DNA of 58,791 nt from Mycobacterium nebraskense (GCF_002102255.1 NZ_LQPH01000189.1:1-58791), one strand, 5' to 3'. Shown: positions 17,193-26,182, counted from the stretch's first letter. Notes: generated from the letters alone by a model not told the origin. Made by a program: numbers and translations.

Positions 17193-18332
17193 TTAGGGGG
17201 CTGGAACCTCGATGACGGTCGCGGACCCCATGCCGCCGCCCGCGCACATGGCCGCGACCCCGATTCCGCCGCCGCGGCGCCGCAATTCGTAGACCAGCGT
17301 CGCCAGCATCCTGGCTCCCGTCGCCGCCACCGGGTGCCCCAGCGAGCATCCGCTGCCGCTGACGTTGACCTTGTCCGGATCGAGATCGAGCAGCTTGACG
17401 GTGGCCACGCACATCGCGGCGAAGGCCTCGTTGATCTCGAACAGTTCCACATCCGAGACCGAAAGCCCAGCTCGGGCAAGAGCTTTCGGGATCGCTTCCA
17501 CGGGCGCCAATCCGGTGATCGCCGGGTCGACCCCGACCGACGCCCAGGACCGCACGGTGGCCAGTGCCGGGAGACCGAGTTCGTCGCTCGCGATCGTCAG
17601 CACGGCCGCCCCGTCGTTGGCACCGCAGGCGTTGCCTGCAGTGATGGAAAAGCCCTCGATCTCCGGATGCAGCGGCTTGAGCGCGGCCAGCTTCTCCATG
17701 GTGGTGTCGCGGCGCGGGTGTTCGTCGACCGCGAACAGCCCGTGCGGCGTCTCGATCGGGACGATCTCTTCTTTGAAGCGGCCCTCGTCGATCGCGGCGA
17801 TGGCGTTGCGATGCGACCGCAGCGCCCATGCGTCCATCTCTTCGCGGCTCACGCCGGCTTTGACCGCGGCGTTCCAGCCGACCGTGATCGACATGTCGAG
17901 GTTCGGCGCCTCGGGACTGTCTGGGTGGGTCGGGGGGAACCAGTCGACCCATTCGCCGTCCACTTGCATCCGGCACCGCGGGGACGTGGAGGCAGAGTTC
18001 ACGCCACCGGCGATGACGAGCTGATCCATGCCGGCGCGCACGCTTGCGGCCGCGCTCTGCACCGCCGCCTGGCCTGCCGCGCAGTGGCGATTGTTGGCCA
18101 GACCGGGCACCTGGGTAAGGCCGGCCGTGATGGCCGCATGGCGTGCGATGACACCGCCGCCGTACAGCCCCTCTCCCAGGATCACGTCATCGACCCGCGT
18201 GGGGTCCAGGTCCTTCACCGCTTCGGAGACCACGTGGTGCGCGAGGTCGAAGGCATTGGTGTCGCGCAGCGTGCCCTTCCGGGCAGTGCCAATGGGGGTG
18301 CGCAGGGCGGACACGATGACGGCTTCAGGCAC
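17193..18332 (-). CDS. Acetyl-CoA acetyltransferase (thiolase)
   Basis: A 379-residue thiolase. The nucleophilic Cys is in NNRHCAAGQAAVQSAA, the active-site His in GSGCSLGHPVAATGAR, and the second Cys in AAMCAGGGMGSA. It should perform the thiolytic cleavage step of a beta-oxidation cycle, releasing acetyl- or propionyl-CoA from side-chain or ring-derived intermediates. The start is GTG with GGAGAAG about 4 bases upstream. It heads the thiolase-meaB transcript and faces pip across a promoter region that holds a GAGAA-N5-TTCTC palindrome. Confidence 0.93.
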   Translation of the reverse strand: MPEAVIVSALRTPIGTARKGTLRDTNAFDLAHHVVSEAVKDLDPTRVDDVILGEGLYGGGVIARHAAITAGLTQVPGLANNRHCAAGQAAVQSAAASVRAGMDQLVIAGGVNSASTSPRCRMQVDGEWVDWFPPTHPDSPEAPNLDMSITVGWNAAVKAGVSREEMDAWALRSHRNAIAAIDEGRFKEEIVPIETPHGLFAVDEHPRRDTTMEKLAALKPLHPEIEGFSITAGNACGANDGAAVLTIASDELGLPALATVRSWASVGVDPAITGLAPVEAIPKALARAGLSVSDVELFEINEAFAAMCVATVKLLDLDPDKVNVSGSGCSLGHPVAATGARMLATLVYELRRRGGGIGVAAMCAGGGMGSATVIEVPAP

Positions 18333-18387
18333 GGGTCTTCTCCAGTTCGGCGAGCGCGTCGCGAGTGCTCGAGAGCCCCCGCAGCTT

Positions 18388-18407
18388 ATGAGAACATAAT
18401 TCTCTCA
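18388..18407. promoter_or_regulatory. GAGAA-N5-TTCTC operator-like palindrome, copy 1
   Basis: GAGAA (18390-18394), CATAA, TTCTC (18400-18404) sit in the divergent gap between the thiolase operon and pip. The same arms and the same 5-bp spacing occur at 23666-23680. The architecture suits a TetR-type regulator; none encoded in this window is an obvious owner. Confidence 0.5.
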
Positions 18408-18507
18408 TTCTGAGAGTCAGCGTTGCAAGGAGCCATGGGCTCGCGAGCCGGTGCAGAATCGCGTAGACCGGTATCGAAACGTGCCATCCCAGGAGGCGTC
18501 GTCCGCA

Positions 18508-19392
18508 GTGGAAGGAATTATCGCGGTCCCGGGCGGCAAAGTCTGGTTCAAGCGGGTCGGTGGCGGAGCGGGTCTTCCCCTACTGGTGGTTCATGGTGGG
18601 CCCGGCTTACCCCATACCTATTTGCGTTCACTTCAGCGGTTGGCTGACGAGCGAGAAGTCGTCTTCTGGGATCAGCTCGGGTGCGGCAACTCCGAGCGCC
18701 CGTCGAACCGCGAACTGTGGACCATGCGACGTTCGGTGGCCGAAATGGATGCTGTCGTAGCGGGCCTCGGCCTCAACCGTTTCCACATTTTCGGCAATTC
18801 GTGGGGCGGGATGATGGCGCAGCAGTACGCGCTCGACGTGACGTCGCGGGCCGTAAGCCTCACCATCTCGAACAGCATCGCTTCCATACCGCAGTTCTCG
18901 CAGATGGTGGCCCGGCTGAAAACCGAGCTCGATCCGGCAACGCAATCGGCCATCGAACGTCATGAAGCCGCCGGGACGACGTACACGGCCGAATACCAGG
19001 ACGCAATCCGCACCTGGAACGAAACCTATCTTTGCCGCTTACGTCCCTGGCCCCCAGAGCTTTTGGAAGCCTTCTCCCGTATGGGCAACGACATCTTCGA
19101 GACGATGTTCGGGCCGAGTGACTTTCACATCGTCGGGACCATCCGAGACTGGGACGTGTTCGACCGGTTAGCCGACATCACGTTGCCGACCCTCATCATT
19201 GCCGGCAAGTTCGATGAATGCGTGCCCGAACACATGTGGGACATGCACCAGCGCATTGCCGGCTCACGGTATGAGTTGTTCGAGTCGAGCGCTCACATGC
19301 CCTTCATCGAGGAGCCGGGCAAGTTCGATTCCGTGATGCGTGACTTCCTGCGGTTATACGACTCGCCGCGAGCTGGGGGCACCTCCCGCTAG
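18508..19392 (+). CDS. pip: Proline iminopeptidase-like S33 hydrolase (Rv0840c-like)
   Basis: A 294-residue S33-family alpha/beta hydrolase. It shows the family's HGGPG oxyanion segment, FWDQLGCGNSERP, the nucleophile G-N-S-W-G-G, a late FDECVPE with the acid, and the His in SSAHMPF. It releases N-terminal proline or similar residues, or acts as an amidase. GTG at 18508 is preferred because it has AGGAGG upstream and matches the N-terminus of the M. tuberculosis protein as I recall it; in-frame GTGs at 18451 and 18481 are alternatives. A short perfect palindrome (19385-19396) overlaps the stop codon. Confidence 0.87.
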   Translation: MEGIIAVPGGKVWFKRVGGGAGLPLLVVHGGPGLPHTYLRSLQRLADEREVVFWDQLGCGNSERPSNRELWTMRRSVAEMDAVVAGLGLNRFHIFGNSWGGMMAQQYALDVTSRAVSLTISNSIASIPQFSQMVARLKTELDPATQSAIERHEAAGTTYTAEYQDAIRTWNETYLCRLRPWPPELLEAFSRMGNDIFETMFGPSDFHIVGTIRDWDVFDRLADITLPTLIIAGKFDECVPEHMWDMHQRIAGSRYELFESSAHMPFIEEPGKFDSVMRDFLRLYDSPRAGGTSR

Positions 19393-19463
19393 CGGGGGAA
19401 ACGCCACTGCGAAAAATCCGGCCGAAATTCGCGACGAGGTTACGCTCGCGGCGTATCACTAAA

Positions 19464-20231
19464 TCAGTTCTTGCCCGCCGCCAGCTTGGTGACGATTGAC
19501 CGGAAGTCTTCGGTCGTGAACGACTGCTGCTCAGCCGAAAGGGCATAGTCCAAGCTGGCCAGCACCGCCCGCTCCAGATGAATGTTGAGCACCCGCTTCG
19601 TGCTTTCGACCGCCTGCTGCGGCAGCTCCAAAATCTTTTTGGCACAAGCGATTGCCTCCGCGAGGGGGTCGGCAGCCACGTGGTTGGCCAGTCCGAGCTC
19701 GAGGGCGCGCTGCGCACTGATGCGGGTGCCCGTCAACGCGAACTCCTTGGCCAGCAGCAGGCTGATGTGCAGCGGCCAGGTGAGCGGTCCGCCGTCGGCC
19801 GCCACCAAGCCCACCTGTACGTGCGGATCAGCGAGGTAGGCCTCCTCGGCGATGTAGACGATGTCGCTCAACGCCACCAGGCTGCAGCCCAGCCCAACGG
19901 CCGGGCCATTGACCGCGGCCACCACGGGAATTCGGCACCGCGCCATACCCAGGACGATTTCACGCCCGTCCCGGATGGTCTTGGCGCGCAGATCTGCATC
20001 GGCGGACAGCTCCTTCAGGTACGAGAAATCGCCACCGGCCGAAAACGCCCTGCCGGCCCCGGTGATGACCGCCGCGCGGACCGTAGGGTCATCGGTCAAT
20101 CGCTGCCACAGTCGCGCGAGCCCGACGTGCAGGTTGTCGTTGACCGAGTTGAGCGACTCCGGCCGGTTCAAGGTGATGATCCGCAGCGGACCATCGGCAC
20201 GGACGTCGATTTCGGCAGGCATGTCGTACAC
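19464..20231 (-). CDS. Enoyl-CoA hydratase/isomerase-family protein lacking both catalytic glutamates
   Basis: A 255-residue crotonase-fold protein, last gene of the ligase/dehydrogenase operon. The CoA-binding oxyanion segment AFSAGGDFSYL and the second oxyanion segment GPAVGLGCSL are clear. Canonical hydratases carry Glu after the GGC and in the GxxPGAGG strand; here these positions read Ser (GLGCSL) and Ala/Asp (GLVAADGG). It may therefore be an isomerase, hydrolase or retro-aldol/Dieckmann-type crotonase rather than a simple hydratase. GTG is chosen because GGGAG lies 8 bases upstream; an ATG lies three codons in. One base separates it from the preceding gene. Confidence 0.85.
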   Translation of the reverse strand: MYDMPAEIDVRADGPLRIITLNRPESLNSVNDNLHVGLARLWQRLTDDPTVRAAVITGAGRAFSAGGDFSYLKELSADADLRAKTIRDGREIVLGMARCRIPVVAAVNGPAVGLGCSLVALSDIVYIAEEAYLADPHVQVGLVAADGGPLTWPLHISLLLAKEFALTGTRISAQRALELGLANHVAADPLAEAIACAKKILELPQQAVESTKRVLNIHLERAVLASLDYALSAEQQSFTTEDFRSIVTKLAAGKN

Positions 20232-20232
20232 G

Positions 20233-21321
20233 TCAGACTCCCAATCCCAAGATGCGTGAAGCGATGATGTTCTTCTGTATCTGTGACGTCCCGCCCATCA
20301 CACTCTGCGCGCGGCTGTACAGATAGGCGCCGAGCAGATCCGGATCGCGGGTCCCGGTGACCGCCAGTGCGGCGTGTCCGACGGATTGTTCGACCCACGT
20401 CATCAGCAGCTTGTCGAGCGACCCTTCGGGCCCGTGCGAGACGCCGTCGAGCTGTTCGGACAGCCGCCGCCGGACGTGATGGGTCAGCATCTCCGACTGG
20501 ACCGCCGCCCACGCGAGCTCTTCAGGAACCGGACCTTCGTTGCGCGCGTAAAGGCTCCGCACCAGCTTTCCGTATCGGGCCGCGTAACCGAGCGTGGACG
20601 GTTCGCGCTCATGCCCGACGACGGTCATGGCGACGGCCCAGCCGTCGCCCGGGGCACCGACCATCCGGTCGGCAGGTACCTTTGCGTCGTCGAAAAACAC
20701 CTGGCCGAATTCGTTGGTAACACCATTGATCATGCGCAGCGGGCGCTGTTGCACGCCAGGCTGTTTCATTTCCAGCACGAACGCCGACAGGCCGCGGTGG
20801 CGTTTGGCCCCCGGGTCGGTGCGCGCCAACAACAGGCACCAGTCCGCGACATCGGAGTAGCTGGTCCAGATCTTGTGCCCGTTCACCACATAGGTGTCAC
20901 CCTCGAGGCGAGCGGTGGTGGTCAGCGAGGCCAGATCCGAGCCGGCGCCGGGTTCACTGAAGCCCTGGCACCATCTCTCGGTGCCGTTGATGATGCCTGG
21001 CAGGAAGCGTTGCCGCACTTCGTCATTGGCGTGTCTCCCGATCCCGTAGATCAGGTAGCCCACGCTGGGCCGCGGCGGGGCGGCGGCTCGGGCGAGTTCC
21101 TCGTCGACGATGACGTCATATACCGGCGGCAATTCCTGTCCGCCGTATTCGCGGGGGAATGACAGGCCGAAGAAACCCTCTCGGTACAGGGCCTGGTGCC
21201 ATTCGGCCTGGCGGGCCCAGTACTCGTCGCCGGATCCGGAGAATTCTCCTGCGTGCACGGAAAGCCAGGACCGGAGCCGCTCCCGGAAGGCGGCTTCGTC
21301 TGGTGAGTCACGAAAGTCCAA
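20233..21321 (-). CDS. Acyl-CoA dehydrogenase, first subunit of a heteromeric pair
   Basis: A 362-residue acyl-CoA dehydrogenase. Recognisable are FPREYGGQ, the FAD/substrate segment GFSEPGAGSDLASL, the KIWTSYSDVADW strand and the C-terminal QSVMGGTSQIQKNIIASRILGL. In actinobacterial steroid catabolism, adjacent shortened dehydrogenase genes form alpha2-beta2 enzymes in which one partner supplies the catalytic base. The neighbouring overlapping gene is a second dehydrogenase-like subunit, so the same arrangement is likely here. The 5' end overlaps that gene by 14 bp. Confidence 0.9.
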   Translation of the reverse strand: MDFRDSPDEAAFRERLRSWLSVHAGEFSGSGDEYWARQAEWHQALYREGFFGLSFPREYGGQELPPVYDVIVDEELARAAAPPRPSVGYLIYGIGRHANDEVRQRFLPGIINGTERWCQGFSEPGAGSDLASLTTTARLEGDTYVVNGHKIWTSYSDVADWCLLLARTDPGAKRHRGLSAFVLEMKQPGVQQRPLRMINGVTNEFGQVFFDDAKVPADRMVGAPGDGWAVAMTVVGHEREPSTLGYAARYGKLVRSLYARNEGPVPEELAWAAVQSEMLTHHVRRRLSEQLDGVSHGPEGSLDKLLMTWVEQSVGHAALAVTGTRDPDLLGAYLYSRAQSVMGGTSQIQKNIIASRILGLGV

Positions 21322-22213
21322 GATCGATCTCCTTCAACGCGACGGGCCACAGCTCGGTCGATATCAGGGCACGGCGCAGGTAGACGTGCACCAAGCAGTC
21401 CCAGGTGTTACCGATGCCGCCGTGCACCTGAATGGCCGTCTCACAGACGGTTCGGGCGGCGCGGGCACAGTAAACCTTCGCGACCTGCGCGGCGCGGACG
21501 GCGTCGGCGGGCGGCAGCTCGTCGACCGCCCACGCGGCATGTCGCGATACGCTGATCGAACCTTCAATCAGCGCAAGGCTTTCGGCCAGCAGATGGGCGA
21601 CTGCTTGATAGGACCCGATCTGCTTGCCGTATTGTTCACGGATTTTGGCGTAGTCGCAGGCGACCGCGTGCGCGCCCCGGGCGATCCCCACCAGGTCCGC
21701 CGTCGTCGTGACCAGTGCGAGCGCCCGCCATTGCGCGGCGATGTCCGAGGACACTTCGCCCAGAGTCACCGGCGTTCCCGCGATCTTCGCATCGGCCCGG
21801 GTCAAATCCGCGCCGTCGGTCAAGTCCCGCACATCGGCGGCGAGGACCTTGCCATCGGAGAGGCTCAGGGCGCGCTGGGCGCCCCGCGCATCGATGGCGC
21901 GATCCTCGACCGCGATCGTCGCGCCCGCGCTGTCGGCGCCGACGTGGCGGGTCAGGTCGTCGGCGAGCACCGGGCCGAGAAACGGTGTGTCGACCAGTCG
22001 GCGTCCGAATTCCTCAGCAACGATGGCCACTTCGACACCCGACGCTCCGTCGGAGCGCAACGACCTCCAGCCCGTCCCCGCGATCTGCTTGTCCAGACGG
22101 GCAATCCGGCTTCGGTCGTCGAGGTCTTGGACCGCTGAGGGTCCCAGGTCGTCGGCCAGCTTGGCGGCGGCGTCGCGCAATTGCTGTTGTTCAGCTGTCA
22201 GACGTACATCCAT
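21308..22213 (-). CDS. Acyl-CoA dehydrogenase, second subunit of a heteromeric pair
   Basis: A 301-residue, shortened acyl-CoA dehydrogenase. The N-terminal helical domain and C-terminal REQYGKQIGSYQAVAH and QVHGGIGNTWDCLVHVYLRRA segments (FAD-contacting Arg and dimer region) are present, but the middle beta-domain is small and divergent. It probably pairs with the product of the next gene. The start overlaps the 3' end of the ligase gene by 23 bp, so the operon is translationally coupled. Confidence 0.87.
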   Translation of the reverse strand: MDVRLTAEQQQLRDAAAKLADDLGPSAVQDLDDRSRIARLDKQIAGTGWRSLRSDGASGVEVAIVAEEFGRRLVDTPFLGPVLADDLTRHVGADSAGATIAVEDRAIDARGAQRALSLSDGKVLAADVRDLTDGADLTRADAKIAGTPVTLGEVSSDIAAQWRALALVTTTADLVGIARGAHAVACDYAKIREQYGKQIGSYQAVAHLLAESLALIEGSISVSRHAAWAVDELPPADAVRAAQVAKVYCARAARTVCETAIQVHGGIGNTWDCLVHVYLRRALISTELWPVALKEIDLGLS

Positions 22214-23594
22214 AGCGCTCCTTCAGCACTCGGCGCAGCACCTTGCCCGAGGGCAGGCGGGGAATATCGGGCACGAACACGATTCGGCTCAGATGTTTGT
22301 AGGAAGCCAGCCGCTGATCGACCCGGGCGGTCAGCTCGCCGGCATCGACGGGTGCGCACGTCGCGACCGCCGCGACTACCGCTTCCCCGTTGAGTCCGTC
22401 GGGTACGCCGAACACCGCGCAGTCTTTGACGGCCGGATGGCCGTGCAGCACGGTCTCGATTTCGGCGGGCGCGACCTGAAACCCGCGCACCTTGATCATC
22501 TCTTTGAGGCGATCGGTGATCCGCAGCCAGCCACCGGCGTCGATCCAGCCGACGTCGCCGGTCCGGTACCAGCCGTCGCGGATCACCTCGGCGGTCGCTT
22601 CGGCCGGCAGGTAACCGGCCATCAGCGACGAAGACCGGGCCTGAATCTCACCAATCTCTCCCGGGCAGACCGGCTCGCCCGTCTCCAGCGACACCACCCG
22701 CACGTCCACGCCTGGCACTGGACGCCCGACCGCGTCCAGCCGGGCGCCGTCGATCGGATTGCATGCGATGACAGGCAGTTCCGTGGTCCCGTACGCCGGA
22801 ACCCACCTGACGCCGGTGCGCCGGGTCACCGTCTCCGCAACCTCGGCGCTGACCGGCGTCGCCCCCCACATGATGTAGCGCAGCGACGACAGGTCGTAGG
22901 ACTCGAGCGTGGGATGCGAGGCGATGGCCAGCGCGATGGGCGCGACCGCCATTTCGACTGTGATGCGGTCGTTTTCGATGTGATACAGCATCCGGTCGAT
23001 GTCGAACCGCGGATGCAGCCGCACGCGGGCTCCGCTGCGCAGCGCCGTGAGGATGTTGAGCAGCCCGAGGATGTGCGACGGCGGCGTGGCGATTTGGATC
23101 CGGTCCTCCGGCGTCAGCTGCAGCGCACCGCGCCAGTGCCGCACGGCCTCATCCAGCGCCGCGTGGGTATGCCGGACGGCCTTCGGCAGCCCGGTGGTCC
23201 CGGAACTGAACACCAGCACCGCATCGGACTGCGGCGGTGGCGCCCCGCCCACCGGCTCCCCGGGGGCGATCGGCTCGTCGAGGTGCAGCATCGGCATCAC
23301 CCCGGCCAGCACCGGATGATCCCCGACGGCATGATCGGGTTCGGTCAGCGCGAGCGCGTGGTCGACCTCAGCGCGCTTCCATGCGGGGCTGATGAGGACG
23401 GCCGTGGCCGCCAGCCGCCAGATTCCCAGCAATGCGGCGACGAATTCCGGCCGGTTGGACGCCATCACCGCGACCCGCTGACCTGCTGTGACACCGGTCT
23501 TAGCCAGGGCCGCGGCCCAGCCGTCGGCCAGCGCGTCGAGCTGGGGCAGGCCGAATTGCCGGTCCTCGAACACGACCGCAGCCGGCTCGGTCAC
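22191..23594 (-). CDS. Acyl-CoA synthetase (AMP-forming ligase)
   Basis: A 467-residue adenylate-forming ligase, first gene of its operon. Motifs in order: the P-loop-like SSGTTGLPKAV, the YGTTE adenine-binding segment, GWYRTGDVGWID, and the C-terminal PSGKVLRRVLK with the catalytic Lys. It activates a carboxylic acid to its CoA thioester so that the dehydrogenase and hydratase-like enzymes downstream can act. GTG at 23594 follows AGGGAAGGA. The frame continues upstream without family similarity, so a longer start is unlikely. It is divergent from the ferredoxin gene across a palindromic operator. Confidence 0.9.
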   Translation of the reverse strand: MTEPAAVVFEDRQFGLPQLDALADGWAAALAKTGVTAGQRVAVMASNRPEFVAALLGIWRLAATAVLISPAWKRAEVDHALALTEPDHAVGDHPVLAGVMPMLHLDEPIAPGEPVGGAPPPQSDAVLVFSSGTTGLPKAVRHTHAALDEAVRHWRGALQLTPEDRIQIATPPSHILGLLNILTALRSGARVRLHPRFDIDRMLYHIENDRITVEMAVAPIALAIASHPTLESYDLSSLRYIMWGATPVSAEVAETVTRRTGVRWVPAYGTTELPVIACNPIDGARLDAVGRPVPGVDVRVVSLETGEPVCPGEIGEIQARSSSLMAGYLPAEATAEVIRDGWYRTGDVGWIDAGGWLRITDRLKEMIKVRGFQVAPAEIETVLHGHPAVKDCAVFGVPDGLNGEAVVAAVATCAPVDAGELTARVDQRLASYKHLSRIVFVPDIPRLPSGKVLRRVLKERYGCTSDS

Positions 23595-23665
23595 GTCCCG
23601 TCCTTCCCTGACAGGCCGGGCTGACCTGACATCCGCACAAGCTTGAGAAGATCCTATCGCTCTGT

Positions 23666-23680
23666 GAGAATAGTATTCTC
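23666..23680. promoter_or_regulatory. GAGAA-N5-TTCTC operator-like palindrome, copy 2
   Basis: GAGAATA-G-TATTCTC is a perfect 7-bp-arm palindrome in the divergent promoter between the acyl-CoA ligase and the ferredoxin. It has the same arms and spacing as 18390-18404. A half-site identical over eight bases (GTATTCTC) also occurs at 10844-10851 near the mhp-type operon promoter. Confidence 0.55.
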
Positions 23681-23718
23681 TATAGTGAAGAATGCAAGTA
23701 CGGGAGGGGGCGGTCGAG

Positions 23719-24054
23719 GTGACAGTCGCCCGAAGCATCGAGGAGACCCCACGGGTGACAAATCCGTCAAACGGCTCCGGCGCGGGCACGGTGACCATCC
23801 ACATGGACCGCAAGAAGGTGTCGGTGCCGCTGGTCCCCGGCGAGACGCTATTGCAGAGCGCGCGGCGGGCCGGTCTGGAGCCGCCGTTCAGTTGCGAGGC
23901 CGGCAACTGCGGTACGTGCATGGCCAAGCTCGAAGAAGGCCATGCGACCATGCGGGTCAACGACGCTCTTGAAGAAGACGAGGTCGCCGAGGGCTACATT
24001 TTGACGTGCCAGGGCGTGCCGGACACGGATTCGGTCACGGTGCGCTACGAGTAG
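23719..24054 (+). CDS. Plant-type [2Fe-2S] ferredoxin
   Basis: A 111-residue ferredoxin. The cluster ligands are visible as C-EAGN-C-GT-C, a long spacer, then LTC, the CX4CX2C...C pattern of plant-type ferredoxins and of the C-terminal domain of oxygenase reductases such as KshB. It could feed electrons to an oxygenase, but no Rieske oxygenase or P450 is in the window. GTG at 23719 is preferred because GGGAGGGGG lies 9 bases upstream; an ATG at 23692 is too close to the promoter palindrome. A small protein gene follows after 23 bp. Confidence 0.9.
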   Translation: MTVARSIEETPRVTNPSNGSGAGTVTIHMDRKKVSVPLVPGETLLQSARRAGLEPPFSCEAGNCGTCMAKLEEGHATMRVNDALEEDEVAEGYILTCQGVPDTDSVTVRYE

Positions 24055-24077
24055 CAGCCCGAAGAGAGGTGGCGGCG

Positions 24078-24392
24078 ATGGCCAAGGGCATCATCCTCGT
24101 TGAGAGTCGACCCAGTTCGCCCGACCGGGAGCAGGAATACAACACCTGGTACGACGAGGTTCACCTGGGTGAGCTGGTGGCTCTTGACGGTTTCGTCTCG
24201 GCGCGGCGGATGCGCCCAGTCGACGGCAACGGCCCGTATCTCGCCATCTATGAGATCGAGGGCGACGACCTGCAGGCCATCTTGGACAACATGATCGCCA
24301 ACGGCGGCCAGCTGCACTTGTCCGACGCCCTGCAGCTCGATCCGCCGCCGATCCCGCGACTGCTCGAGGTCACAACCGAATACGGGGGGTAA
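24078..24392 (+). CDS. Small dimeric alpha/beta-barrel-like protein (DUF4286/EthD-like)
   Basis: A 104-residue protein with the segment EYNTWYDEVHLGELVALDGFVSARR, which resembles ferredoxin-like-fold dimeric barrel proteins often found in aromatic-degradation operons. No catalytic residues can be assigned. GAGAGG precedes the ATG, and only 3 bp separate the stop from the amidohydrolase start, so the three genes ferredoxin-this-amidohydrolase form one operon. It could act as a small isomerase or an accessory factor. Confidence 0.75.
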   Translation: MAKGIILVESRPSSPDREQEYNTWYDEVHLGELVALDGFVSARRMRPVDGNGPYLAIYEIEGDDLQAILDNMIANGGQLHLSDALQLDPPPIPRLLEVTTEYGG

Positions 24393-24395
24393 CCC

Positions 24396-25658
24396 ATGCA
24401 TGTCGACGACCTGATCCTGGTGAGTATCGACGACCACGTGGTCGAGCCGCCGGACATGTTCCTGCGCCACGTACCCGCCAAATACAAGGACGAGGCGCCG
24501 ATCGTCGTGATCGACGAGAAGGGCGTCGACCAGTGGATGTACCAGGGCAGGCCGCAGGGCGTGAGCGGACTCAACGCCGTGGTGTCGTGGCCGGCCGAGG
24601 AATGGGGCCGCGACCCGGCCGGTTTCGCCGAAATGCGCCCGGGTGTCTACGACGTCCACGAACGCGTTCGGGACATGAACCGCAACGGCATCCTGGCGTC
24701 GATGTGCTTCCCCACCTTCACCGGCTTCTCCGCGCGTCACCTCAACATGCACCGCGAGGAGGCGACGTTGGTCATGGTGTCGGCCTACAACGACTGGCAC
24801 ATCGACGAGTGGGCCGGCTCCTATCCGGATCGGTTCATTCCGATCGCCATCCTGCCGACGTGGAATCCGGAGGCCATGTGCGCGGAGATCCGCCGGGTGG
24901 CGGCCAAGGGCTGCCGTGCGGTGACCATGCCGGAATTGCCCCATTTGGAAGGGCTTCCGAGCTACCACGATGACGACTACTGGGGTCCGGTCTTCCGCAC
25001 GCTGTCCGAGCAGAACGTGGTGATGTGCCTGCACATCGGGACCGGGTTCGGGGCGATCAGCATGGCCCCCAACGCGCCGATCGACAACCTGATCATCCTG
25101 GCCACCCAGGTCTCGGCGATGTGCGCGCAGGATCTGCTGTGGGGTCCCGCCATGCGCAGCTACCCCGACCTGAAGTTCGCGTTCTCCGAAGGGGGCATCG
25201 GCTGGATCCCGTTCTACCTGGACCGCAGCGACCGCCACTACACCAACCAGAAGTGGCTGCGCCGCGACTTCGGGGACAAGCTGCCCAGCGACGTTTTCCG
25301 CGAACACTCGCTGGCGTGCTACGTCACCGACAAGACGTCGTTGAAGCTGCGTCACGAGATCGGCATCGACATCATCGCCTGGGAATGCGACTACCCGCAC
25401 TCGGACTGCTTCTGGCCCGACGCGCCCGAGCAGGTGCTGGCCGAGCTGAACGCCGCCGGCGCCGACGACTCCGACATCAACAAGATCACCTGGGGCAATG
25501 CCTGCCGGTTCTTCAGCTGGGACCCGTTCGCACGGACGCCCCGCGAGCGGGCGACCGTTAAAGCCCTGCGCGCCAAAGCGACTGATGTGGACGTGTCCAT
25601 CCGGCCGCGCGCCGAGTGGGCACGGCTCTATCAGGAGAAGCAGCTCGCGGCGCGCTAG
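24396..25658 (+). CDS. Amidohydrolase-family metal-dependent hydrolase/decarboxylase
   Basis: A 420-residue amidohydrolase-2 (ACMSD-like) TIM-barrel protein. The N-terminal SIDDHVVEP replaces the usual HxH-type motif with D-H, the middle strand has CLHIGTG with a metal-ligand His, and the C-terminal IAWECDYPHSD carries the conserved Asp. Family members in actinobacterial catabolic clusters are decarboxylases or hydrolases acting on ring-fission products. The substrate here is unknown. It is the last gene of the ferredoxin operon and converges on the SnoaL-like gene. Confidence 0.87.
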   Translation: MHVDDLILVSIDDHVVEPPDMFLRHVPAKYKDEAPIVVIDEKGVDQWMYQGRPQGVSGLNAVVSWPAEEWGRDPAGFAEMRPGVYDVHERVRDMNRNGILASMCFPTFTGFSARHLNMHREEATLVMVSAYNDWHIDEWAGSYPDRFIPIAILPTWNPEAMCAEIRRVAAKGCRAVTMPELPHLEGLPSYHDDDYWGPVFRTLSEQNVVMCLHIGTGFGAISMAPNAPIDNLIILATQVSAMCAQDLLWGPAMRSYPDLKFAFSEGGIGWIPFYLDRSDRHYTNQKWLRRDFGDKLPSDVFREHSLACYVTDKTSLKLRHEIGIDIIAWECDYPHSDCFWPDAPEQVLAELNAAGADDSDINKITWGNACRFFSWDPFARTPRERATVKALRAKATDVDVSIRPRAEWARLYQEKQLAAR

Positions 25659-25667
25659 CGCGGCCGG

Positions 25668-26096
25668 TCAGCCCGTTGGTGCGTTGACGAACCACACATT
25701 TTCCTCGCGCAGGCTACGGCTGCACCAGCCGCGGGCGGTTCGCATTAGCTCGTGGTGGTAGTAGCCGCCGCAATAGCTCAACTCCGACATGCCCGGCAAC
25801 TGCATCGGGTTGTAGAACATCGCGCGGACCGTCGCGGTATCAGCCCCAAGTGCAAGGATTTCCACGTTGGTGATGTAGTGCATCGACATCGGGATCGCGC
25901 CGAAACCCTGTTCCAGCCATGCGGCCACTTCGTCGCGGGGACCCGCGGCGGCGCCAGCTGAGGAGTAGTCGATGTGGGCATCCTCGGTGAACACCGACCG
26001 GTATAGATCCCAGTCCTTGGTGTCGACGGCGCGGGCGTATCTATGGAGCAGTGCGGTGATTTCGAGTTCATCGCCGACTCGCTGCAGGTCCATCAC
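25668..26096 (-). CDS. SnoaL-like/NTF2-fold protein
   Basis: A 142-residue protein of the NTF2-like fold. The N-terminus ELEITALLHRYARAVDTKDWDLY followed by VFTEDAHIDYS is the signature of SnoaL_4-type polyketide-cyclase/dehydratase-like proteins. Such proteins catalyse isomerisation, dehydration or ring hydroxylation steps; the steroid delta5-isomerase shares the fold. It ends the mutase operon, 86 bp after the CoA-transferase gene, and may be transcribed with it. GTG has GAGGAGG 8 bases upstream; ATG is the next codon. Confidence 0.8.
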   Translation of the reverse strand: MMDLQRVGDELEITALLHRYARAVDTKDWDLYRSVFTEDAHIDYSSAGAAAGPRDEVAAWLEQGFGAIPMSMHYITNVEILALGADTATVRAMFYNPMQLPGMSELSYCGGYYHHELMRTARGWCSRSLREENVWFVNAPTG

Positions 26097-26182
26097 GTGG
26101 GCGCCCTCCTCTTGAGGCCGAACGTCGACTTGTTGGGCGAAATCGGGCGATTTTGGCGCAAGATCTCGACGTTCGGCGGTGA

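Noticed and set aside
19385..19396. A terminator at the pip stop codon
   Set aside because: A 12-bp palindrome with no loop and no U tract; too weak to call alone.
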